Positions 57,710 to 64,000 of a stretch of DNA of 64,000 bases are shown here, in pieces. A program made the position numbers and the translations under genes. Source of the DNA: Apilactobacillus bombintestini (GTDB taxonomy: Bacteria; Bacillota; Bacilli; Lactobacillales; Lactobacillaceae); contig NZ_CP032626.1 of NCBI RefSeq assembly GCF_003627035.1, forward strand, positions 1,178,001 through 1,242,000, read 5' to 3'. The notes beneath the pieces were generated by a model. The model did no database searches and was not told the DNA's origin. It was given only the letters and a program-made list of their open reading frames with translations. Numbering within the stretch: the stretch's first letter is position 1; every line of letters starts with the position of its first letter.

Positions 57710-58669
57710 GCAAAACAAAAGATTATTTTAGATGTAGATACAGGTGTCGATGACGCAATGGCCATCGCCTACGCGGTAGCCGCACCTAACGCAGATTTGA
57801 TTGGGGTTGTTAACTCCTACGGTAACGTGTTAGTTAACCAAGCTGCTAAGAATTCACTAGAAATTCTAGACATGCTAGGTGCTACTGATGTACCCGTTTT
57901 CGAAGGACAACCCCATTCATTAGAAAGTAACACCTTCGAAGTTATGGAAGTTTCTGAACATATCCATGGTAAAAATGGTATCGGAAACGTAGAACTTCCT
58001 GCTTCTAGTCGTCAAGTTCAAGAACAATCCGGTGTCGACTTCATGATTGAAGCAGCACATAAGTACGGTAAGAATTTAACTATTATTCCTACCGGTCCAC
58101 TTACCAACCTAGCTTTAGCATTGCGCAAAGATCCCGAAATTGCGGATTTAATTGGTAATGTTACTTTAATGGGTGGCGCCCTAACCGTTCCTGGTAACGT
58201 TACTGACGCTGCCGAAGCTAATATTAACCAAGATGCTACTGCTGCTAACGAAGTATTCCGCAGCAAATTGCACGACACTATGGTTGGTTTAGATGTTACT
58301 TTAAGAACTTTACTAACTAAAAACGAGACTAAGAAATGGCGTGATTTAGGCACCGTAGCCGGTGAAAAATTCGCTGATATTGTAGATTACTACATTGATA
58401 TTTACGCTGAACTATATCCTGCTTTAGGCGGTTGTTCACTACACGACCCATTAGCTGTCGGAGTTGCTTGTGACCCTAGTTTTGTACAAACTCTAGATAT
58501 TGACTTACTAGTTCACACCGACGAACACAACTACGGTCGTACTACCGGTGATAAAGATCATCTAGATGACCCACATCCAACTGCTAGCGCTGCTATCCAA
58601 GTTGATGAAAAACGTTATCTAAAGACCTTTATGGAATACTTAAACTACTTATTCGCTAACAACAAATAA
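57707..58669 (+). CDS. Nucleoside hydrolase (IunH/Rih family)
   Basis: 320 residues from the ATG at 57707, with GGGAGGG upstream; the in-frame TTG at 57689 precedes that site and is rejected. The Ca2+-binding motif DVDTGVDDAMA is at residues 9-19, with the family's TGPLTNLA, LMGGALTVPGN, EANINQD and HDPLAVG motifs, all with conserved Asp/Asn/His residues. It cleaves ribonucleosides to base plus ribose. Base specificity (purine, pyrimidine or both) cannot be read from these motifs. It works next to guaC and the 5'-nucleotidase, so nucleoside salvage is the likely role. Confidence 0.94.
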   Translation: MAKQKIILDVDTGVDDAMAIAYAVAAPNADLIGVVNSYGNVLVNQAAKNSLEILDMLGATDVPVFEGQPHSLESNTFEVMEVSEHIHGKNGIGNVELPASSRQVQEQSGVDFMIEAAHKYGKNLTIIPTGPLTNLALALRKDPEIADLIGNVTLMGGALTVPGNVTDAAEANINQDATAANEVFRSKLHDTMVGLDVTLRTLLTKNETKKWRDLGTVAGEKFADIVDYYIDIYAELYPALGGCSLHDPLAVGVACDPSFVQTLDIDLLVHTDEHNYGRTTGDKDHLDDPHPTASAAIQVDEKRYLKTFMEYLNYLFANNK

Positions 58670-58673
58670 AACT

Positions 58674-58705
58674 AAAAACGACTTACTAATCAGTAAGTCG
58701 TTTTT
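58674..58705. terminator. Bidirectional terminator
   Basis: A 14-bp perfect stem with a 4-nt loop between the convergent nucleoside hydrolase and Cof-type genes, with A and T runs built into the stem. Confidence 0.92.
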
Positions 58706-58717
58706 ATTTACACTTTT

Positions 58718-59521
58718 TTATAAAGCAAAGTATTTAATTAAGTATGCCGCTACTCCATCGCTGTCATTGTCCAATGTAGTGGCGTCAGCAGCTTTTTTAA
58801 TGGCTGCGGAGGCATTCTCCATAGCCACACCTACTTGTGCTTCTTGTAACATTTCTAAGTCATTTTCAGCATCCCCGAAAGCCATCAAATTACTAAAGTC
58901 TAAATCAAAATGCTTTAGTAAAATGTTTAACCCATATGCCTTACTCATTTGCTTAGGTAAAAATTCCATAATTTGAGGTTGGGAACGCACTATCTTGTAT
59001 TTATCAGTAATGCTTGTCGGAAAGTCCGTTCTAGCTTGGTCTAGGCGTTGCACAGATTCGGACATGATAGCCTTACTGTATTCTTGATCAGATAAATCTG
59101 AAAAATCTTTATCGACGAATTGCAAAGGTGCATTCAAAACTTCTTGATAACTAGATTTGCCTAAATCGGTTAATTCATAAACTTGTTTAAAATCTAAAAT
59201 ATCTAAAGGTAAATCATGCTTGCCTGCATAATCATGAATTGGGTCAAAATCAGCTAACTTTAAGCCGGTTTTGGACAATACCTGACGATCACGGTTGCGA
59301 ATTACCATCCCACCATTGAAAGTAATGGTATAATCATTAGGTTCAATTAGACCTAGTTGGTCAATATATGGCCACACAGCATTAATGGGACGTCCGGTAC
59401 AGACAACTACCTTAATTTGTCTTTGATGTAGCTCATGTAGGATTTTTTGGTTTTTAGCACTTATCCGTTTGGATGAATTTAGCAATGTGTTATCCAAATC
59501 TAACGCAATCATTTTAATCAT
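58718..59521 (-). CDS. Cof-type HAD hydrolase
   Basis: 267 residues from the ATG at 59521, with GGGGAG about 7 nt upstream; the in-frame TTG at 59536 overlaps it. HAD motifs are complete: ALDLDNTLL with nucleophile Asp8 and Asp10, VVCTGRP (motif II Thr), a conserved Lys before LNILLKHF, and MAFGDAENDLEML (motif IV). The large cap is of the Cof type (subclass IIB), whose members dephosphorylate sugar phosphates and similar compounds; the substrate is not predictable. A terminator hairpin lies immediately before its ribosome site. Confidence 0.92.
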   Translation of the reverse strand: MIKMIALDLDNTLLNSSKRISAKNQKILHELHQRQIKVVVCTGRPINAVWPYIDQLGLIEPNDYTITFNGGMVIRNRDRQVLSKTGLKLADFDPIHDYAGKHDLPLDILDFKQVYELTDLGKSSYQEVLNAPLQFVDKDFSDLSDQEYSKAIMSESVQRLDQARTDFPTSITDKYKIVRSQPQIMEFLPKQMSKAYGLNILLKHFDLDFSNLMAFGDAENDLEMLQEAQVGVAMENASAAIKKAADATTLDNDSDGVAAYLIKYFAL

Positions 59522-59536
59522 ATAAAAACTCCCCAA

Positions 59537-59567
59537 ATAAAAAATAGCGGCAATACTATGCCGCTAC
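59537..59567 (-). terminator. Terminator between the Spx-like gene and the Cof-type gene
   Basis: An 8-bp GC-rich stem (TAGCGGCA with TGCCGCTA, 59545-59552 and 59559-59566) and a minus-strand T run. The T run ends a few bases before the ribosome site of the Cof-type gene. Confidence 0.8.
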
Positions 59568-59583
59568 TCACATTTTGAAAATA

Positions 59584-59982
59584 TTAAGCTTCCAATTGTG
59601 ATTCCAATTCTTTTAATTCAGTCTCACGAATGGAACGGGGCAAGAAACGACGAATTTCTTCCTCGTTGTATCCCACTTCCAAGCGTTTATCGTCAAAGAC
59701 AATAGGACGCTTAATTAAATCCGGATACTTCACTACTAAATCTACTAATTTTGAAAGCGATAAGCTATCAAAATCAACATTTAGTTTTTTAAAAATTTTG
59801 GAACGGGTCGAAATAATATCTTCACTTCCGTTTTCAGTTAGACGAAGAATTTGCTTAACTTCATCCCCACTTAACGGATTTGAATTAATGTTTCTTTCTT
59901 TAAATGCAATTTTATGAGCTTGTAACCAAGCTCTAGCTTTACGACTGGAAGCACTACTTGGTGCTACGTAAAGGTTTAACAT
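59584..59982 (-). CDS. Spx/ArsC-family regulator lacking the CxxC redox pair
   Basis: 132 residues, aligned over its whole length with Bacillus Spx as I remember it: same length, with the EVKQILRLTENG, EDIISTRSKIFKKLNV, KRPIVFDDKRLEVGYNEEEIRRFLPR blocks. Gly52, needed for binding the RNA polymerase alpha C-terminal domain, and Arg92 are kept. The redox pair is gone: PSCTSC becomes PSSASS, with Ser10 and Ser13 in place of both cysteines. The DNA reads agt-agt-gct-tcc-agt, so this is not a single-base slip. It is probably an Spx-type transcription factor with redox-independent activity. Start: ATG with AAGGGG upstream. Confidence 0.88.
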   Translation of the reverse strand: MLNLYVAPSSASSRKARAWLQAHKIAFKERNINSNPLSGDEVKQILRLTENGSEDIISTRSKIFKKLNVDFDSLSLSKLVDLVVKYPDLIKRPIVFDDKRLEVGYNEEEIRRFLPRSIRETELKELESQLEA

Positions 59983-60228
59983 ATAATCACCCCTTAACCG
60001 CTTAATTATTTAACAAAAAAACAATTATGGTATAGTTAGTATATTTACTTACAATTCGTAAATATATGTAACCAACTTCATACTAACACATAATATACAT
60101 AAATCAATTTAATTTTTAAAAATAAATTAATAACAATTATAATCTATATTAATAATTGCCTTTATATAAAAAGTGATAAAATAGACACACAACTAAAAAC
60201 GAAGTAAATACTTTGCGGAGGTGACAAT

Positions 60229-61788
60229 ATGAAAATAAATCTATTAGAAACTAGTGACACACATGGTTTTTTGTTTCCCACTAACTATGTGAATTTTCAC
60301 GATAACAAGCCCTTTGGAGTGTTGCGATGTGCTACCGCACTAAAACAACTAAAAAATAAATTAGATAACGTTATCACCATCGATAATGGCGATTTCTTGG
60401 AAGGTTCCGCACTAGCTTATTTTGTAGCTAAAATTCAAGAAGAAGGTGCCCCTTGCCCTATCGATATAGCTTTTAATGAAATGCATTATAATTTCGGTAT
60501 CTTAGGTAATCACGAATTTAATTATGGACAAAAATATTTGAGAAATACTATCGCCGAATGTAATCGCCAATTTTTATGCGCTAATATTGTAGATGATAAC
60601 CACCAACCCACCTATGGCAAGCCTTATGTTATTAAGAACATCAACGGGGTAAAGGTGGGCTTTCTAGGTCTTACTACACAAGGTACTACTAAGTGGGAAA
60701 AGAAAGAAAATCTAGCCGGACTACACTTCCTATCAGCACGCGATACTGCTGCTAAATACCTACCAGAAATGCGTAAACAAGCTAACATCAATGTAGTTAT
60801 GTATCACGGTGGAATCGAACGTGATAAAAATGGTAATGCCACTGAAGTACAAACTGGCGAAAATGAAACATATGCCCTACTAAAAACTGTTCCGGGTATC
60901 GACGCCATCATTACTGGCCACCAACACCGCAAAATTGCTGATTACATCCTAGGTGTGCCAGTTATCCAACCCGGTCATCGTGGTGAATACATAGGACACA
61001 TTCAATTAGATGTGCAAAAAAACAATCAAGGAAAATACTACGTAGCTGACAGTGACGTGGAACTATTACCTACCAAAGACTATGACGTAGATAGTAAATT
61101 AGCTGATGATTTATCAGATATACAAGCTAAAATTAATCACTGGTTAGATGAACCTATGGCACACATCGAAGGTTCCATGGAATTCGATGATGCGTTTGCC
61201 GCGCGTCTAAACAAAAACAGTTTCGTACAATTTATTCAAAACATTCAAATGCGTACTATGGGAGTAGATTTATCCGCTACCGCTTTATTTAACGATGAAG
61301 CTCACGGTTTTGAAAATCCTATTACCATGCGCAATATTATCACTAACTATGTTTACCCTAACAGTTTAGCCGTACTTAAAATCACCGGTGCCGATCTAAA
61401 ACAAGCTATGGAAACTAGTGCTAAATATTTTGATTATCGTGATGGTCATATCACTATTAATCGTGATTATATTTTTCCTAAAGCTAAGCATTACAATTAC
61501 GATATGTACGAAGGTGTTAACTACACTATCAACGTAGCTAAACCCGTGGGTCACCGTATTGAGGGCTTAACTTATCACGGAAAGCCCGTCGATGATGACC
61601 AAGAACTAAAGATTGCGTTAAATGTTTACCGCGCCGTCGGTGGTGGGAACTTCCAAATGTTTAACCAAGATAAAATCTTACGTTCTGACGATCATATGAT
61701 GAGTCAATTAATCGCTGATTACCTTCGTCAACACAAAGTAATTAAAGCCGAAAATAACCACAACTTTAAAGTTATTTACCGTCCTTAA
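60229..61788 (+). CDS. Bifunctional metallophosphatase/5'-nucleotidase
   Basis: 519 residues with GGAGGTG before the ATG. The N-terminal metallophosphatase domain has the full metal set: ETSDTHGF (Asp10, His12), IDNGDFLEGS, LGNHEFNYG (about 93), MYHGG and GHQHR (about 230). The C-terminal 5'-nucleotidase domain holds substrate-binding features (FNDEAHGF, NVYRAVGGGNFQMF). There is no signal peptide, unlike the secreted UshA type, so it should be cytoplasmic. It likely removes phosphate from nucleotides or cyclic nucleotides. It stands alone, with a terminator shared with the convergent rny. Confidence 0.92.
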   Translation: MKINLLETSDTHGFLFPTNYVNFHDNKPFGVLRCATALKQLKNKLDNVITIDNGDFLEGSALAYFVAKIQEEGAPCPIDIAFNEMHYNFGILGNHEFNYGQKYLRNTIAECNRQFLCANIVDDNHQPTYGKPYVIKNINGVKVGFLGLTTQGTTKWEKKENLAGLHFLSARDTAAKYLPEMRKQANINVVMYHGGIERDKNGNATEVQTGENETYALLKTVPGIDAIITGHQHRKIADYILGVPVIQPGHRGEYIGHIQLDVQKNNQGKYYVADSDVELLPTKDYDVDSKLADDLSDIQAKINHWLDEPMAHIEGSMEFDDAFAARLNKNSFVQFIQNIQMRTMGVDLSATALFNDEAHGFENPITMRNIITNYVYPNSLAVLKITGADLKQAMETSAKYFDYRDGHITINRDYIFPKAKHYNYDMYEGVNYTINVAKPVGHRIEGLTYHGKPVDDDQELKIALNVYRAVGGGNFQMFNQDKILRSDDHMMSQLIADYLRQHKVIKAENNHNFKVIYRP

Positions 61789-61792
61789 GATA

Positions 61793-61840
61793 AATAAAAG
61801 AGTCCTAAAATCATTTACATAATTTAGGACTCTTTTATTT
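61793..61840. terminator. Bidirectional terminator
   Basis: A 17-bp perfect stem (61793-61809 with 61823-61839) between the convergent nucleotidase and RNase Y genes. Its right foot touches the rny stop codon. Confidence 0.92.
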
Positions 61841-63434
61841 AGCCTTCTTTTACAGCATTGCGATAATGTTTCTTAGGTGCTTTTCCCACATATTGAACGG
61901 CCTTTAATTCACGAATAGTAGTTACCTTAATCTTTCCTGGGTAAGTTAATTCATCTTGAATTTGGTCTTTAACACAGTGGGTTAATTGTTGGCTTCGATC
62001 ATCATTTAACATTTCTGGGTTAACAATGATTCTAATTTCTCTTCCGGCTTGAATAGCGTAACTATCTTTAACACCTTTATGGCGGTTAGCTATAGCTTCC
62101 AAGTTACGAAGACGAGTGACATATTCTTCAATCGATTCACTTCTAGCTCCTGGACGAGCACCTGAAATGGCATCAGCCGTAGCTACCAAAATAGAGATAG
62201 GATTATCAGGTTCCACATCCCCATGGTGAGAATAAATCGCATTTACCACTACGTCATCTTCGTGGAATACTTGAGTTAATTTAACCCCTAATTCCACGTG
62301 GGTACCACCGACTTCATGGTCAATGGATTTACCAATATCATGAAGTAAACCAGCCCGCTTAGCTAATTGGGTATTTAAACCTAATTCAGCAGCTAAAGCA
62401 CCAGTTAATTGCGCAGTTTCTACCGAGTGATATAGCACGTTTTGACCATAACTAGTACGGTATTTCATCTTACCGATAATTTTCATTAGGTCAGGATGTA
62501 CACGTCCTACGCGTAGAGAATGTACTACGTTTTCCCCTGTTTCACGCAATTCGGCGTTAACTTTTTGGGTAGTAATATTAACTAAATATTCAATATTGCT
62601 GTTAGTAAAGTGATGCGAAATAATTAAGCTTTCAATCGTGTTTCGGACGATTTCTCTTCTAATCGGATCATGCGTTACGATGTGTAACAACAATGGAACA
62701 TCTTCGTCAAAGATTAAATCGGTACCGGTCAAGGATTCTAGCAAACGAATATGTTGTTCGTCTTTTCCAATCAACTTTGCTTTAACATCACCATTAGGAA
62801 CGTTAACGTTGCGTTCAATATGACTACGTGGTTCATCACGTGGTCCACGTTGAATGGCTTCAATCACTAAGTCATTAGCAATCTTATTAGCTGCTACTTT
62901 ACTTTCAGACAAGTTATATTTAACTTCAATATCTTTTTCACGACTTAGTTCATTGGAAGTTTGGTTTAAAACCGTTTGTTTTGCAGTGTTTTTATCTACT
63001 CGACTAATATTTTGCAACATTTCTTCACGTTGTTGCCAAATGTCTTTAGCTTGTAGTAAAACATCGTCGATATCATCTTGTACTCGTCGTTGTTCGTCGG
63101 ATTGTGATTTTAAATCTTGCGAAAACTTAAGCAAACGTGTTTTCATTTGGTCTAAGTATTTTTCGTGTTGATATAAGCGTTGTTCACGAGTGTTATTTTC
63201 TTCTTGTTGAGAAGTAATTTCGTCATCAGCAATTTTTTGATATTGCAATACATCTTGTTTGTCATCAGCAATAATCTTTTTAGCTTTATAAGCATATTCA
63301 TCGGCTGACTTTTTTAAGTGATGTTGTGCTTGACGTTTAGCAGTATCTATTTGGCTTTTAATGCGCATATTACTGAAAAAGTATCCGCAAATTGCTCCTA
63401 AAATCAGAAATAACACAGTAATTAATCCAATCAA
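61839..63434 (-). CDS. rny: Ribonuclease Y (divergent KH loop)
   Basis: 531 residues from a TTG at 63434, about 8 nt after AAAGGAGG. Layout: an N-terminal membrane anchor (residues 2-22), a long coiled coil (25-190), a KH domain (about 210-275) and an HD domain with RAGLLHDIGKSID (about 365) and SHHGDVEPDNP. It is the membrane-bound endoribonuclease that starts mRNA decay. The KH loop reads AKLIGKDEQHI where typical RNase Y has GRIIGREGRNI, so the second Gly of GxxG is lost. The usual recA/cinA neighbours are absent, so this could be a second, diverged RNase Y copy. Confidence 0.9.
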   Translation of the reverse strand: MIGLITVLFLILGAICGYFFSNMRIKSQIDTAKRQAQHHLKKSADEYAYKAKKIIADDKQDVLQYQKIADDEITSQQEENNTREQRLYQHEKYLDQMKTRLLKFSQDLKSQSDEQRRVQDDIDDVLLQAKDIWQQREEMLQNISRVDKNTAKQTVLNQTSNELSREKDIEVKYNLSESKVAANKIANDLVIEAIQRGPRDEPRSHIERNVNVPNGDVKAKLIGKDEQHIRLLESLTGTDLIFDEDVPLLLHIVTHDPIRREIVRNTIESLIISHHFTNSNIEYLVNITTQKVNAELRETGENVVHSLRVGRVHPDLMKIIGKMKYRTSYGQNVLYHSVETAQLTGALAAELGLNTQLAKRAGLLHDIGKSIDHEVGGTHVELGVKLTQVFHEDDVVVNAIYSHHGDVEPDNPISILVATADAISGARPGARSESIEEYVTRLRNLEAIANRHKGVKDSYAIQAGREIRIIVNPEMLNDDRSQQLTHCVKDQIQDELTYPGKIKVTTIRELKAVQYVGKAPKKHYRNAVKEG

Positions 63435-63560
63435 AAAGTGCCCTCCTTTCTGATTTATACTATTTTCAATTTTTAAAGTATTATTTAAAAGTGTTTATAC
63501 ACAATTTATATGATAACATTTAAACGCTTATTTGATACACCGAAAGTTCTTAAAATGTAT

Positions 63561-63593
63561 AAAAAAAGAATGGTTACACCAAATAACCATCTT
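63561..63593 (-). terminator. Terminator after the right-edge hydrolase gene
   Basis: A stem of about 10 bp with one bulged base (63567-63577 with 63584-63593) and a minus-strand run of seven T, just past the stop at 63603. Confidence 0.8.
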
Positions 63594-63602
63594 CTTTTAC
63601 GT

Positions 63603-64000
63603 TTATTTCATGTATTGCTTAATAAATGCAGATACAGTCTTTTCATACTTTTCAGGATTATGTTTGTATGATGAAGCGTGTTTAGCACCTTTGACAATCA
63701 CTAACTTCTTAGGTCCACGACTAGCACGGTATAGTGGGTAAACCATCTTAGTAGGTACGAAGGTATCTTTACTACCGTGAATAAATAGCATTGGACGATG
63801 ATTTTTAGCCACTTGTTTAAGTGCTGAAGCATCGTTTAAATCATAATGAGCTAGCGATTTAGTCATTGCGTTCAAACTAGGTAGCAATGGCCACTTAGGG
63901 AATGCTGGCATGTGATATAAGTTACCAGCTTCGTAATTTAATTCGTCCATCGCACTAGTGTAACCACAGTCTTCAATGTATCCCTTCACTTGGCTAGGTA
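63603..64000 (-). CDS. Alpha/beta hydrolase, N-terminal part beyond window
   Basis: The C-terminal 132 residues of an alpha/beta hydrolase. The frame continues to the right edge as PSQVKGYIEDCGYT, so the GTG inside it is not the start. Acidic residue in FIHGSKDTFVP and His in VKGAKHASSY complete a catalytic triad whose Ser lies outside. It is closely similar to the C-terminus of the hydrolase at 37976-38914 (DCGYT, LFIHG, GPKxLxIV). The visible part has no membrane segment; the N-terminal anchor, if any, lies beyond the edge. Confidence 0.88.
   Translation of the reverse strand, partial: PSQVKGYIEDCGYTSAMDELNYEAGNLYHMPAFPKWPLLPSLNAMTKSLAHYDLNDASALKQVAKNHRPMLFIHGSKDTFVPTKMVYPLYRASRGPKKLVIVKGAKHASSYKHNPEKYEKTVSAFIKQYMK

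Noticed and set aside
1-64000. tRNA, rRNA, insertion sequence or prophage genes
   Set aside because: I saw no cloverleaf with a CCA-type end, no rRNA sequence, no transposase or integrase, and no phage structural gene.

Overview
The window is AT-rich Firmicutes DNA. Strong AAGGAG-type ribosome sites, frequent TTG/GTG starts, a tyrosine T-box leader, LtaS, Spx-like and RNase Y genes place it in the Lactobacillaceae. Three head-to-tail giant surface-protein genes (two complete at about 5,300 and 5,480 residues, one cut by the left edge) fill about 57% of the window. Such giant-gene arrays are, from memory, a hallmark of the bee- and flower-associated genus Apilactobacillus (A. kunkeei and relatives), so that is my best guess. 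I could not run a search to confirm it.

Layout. 1-36838: three giant genes, all on the minus strand. Each has a Sec-type signal with a degenerate KxYKxGKxW look, an N/S/T/Q-rich linker, a right-handed beta-helix (pectate-lyase-like adhesin) domain, a second beta domain, then thousands of residues of degenerate Y/G/A helical repeats. The two complete ones end in an Arg/Lys/Tyr-rich wall-binding tail. 37181-39507: a tyrosine-phosphatase-fold protein, a membrane-anchored alpha/beta hydrolase and a small membrane protein. 39566-42411: divergent purB and purA. 42492-44907: class A sortase and two LysM muramidase-like proteins. 45333-49394: T-box-controlled NhaC-type transporter, TerC-trxA pair, and a MerR regulator overlapping a GH73 glucosaminidase. 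49621-53488: NlpC/P60 endopeptidase, histidine phosphatase, a small unknown gene and lipoteichoic acid synthase. 53590-57257: K+ channel, ferredoxin/flavodoxin-NADP reductase, DUF915 hydrolase and GMP reductase. 57258-64000: nucleoside hydrolase with a structured leader, Cof phosphatase, an Spx-like protein without cysteines, 5'-nucleotidase, a divergent RNase Y and a partial alpha/beta hydrolase.

Two themes recur. One is cell-surface building and remodelling: giant adhesins, sortase, LysM proteins, NlpC/P60, GH73 and LtaS. The other is purine salvage and interconversion: purA, purB, guaC, nucleoside hydrolase and 5'-nucleotidase, with PurBox-like ACGAAC motifs near purA/purB and guaC. I saw no insertion sequence, phage, CRISPR array, tRNA or rRNA.

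The observations most worth following are the giant gene array with a 99% identical 850-bp internal duplication, a set of genes whose ribosome sites point to AUC/AUU start codons, a 21-bp leader hairpin that holds the ribosome site of the nucleoside hydrolase, an Spx-like regulator with both redox cysteines changed to serine, a transcription terminator embedded in the coding tail of the convergent K+ channel gene, and an RNase Y with a broken KH GxxG loop.
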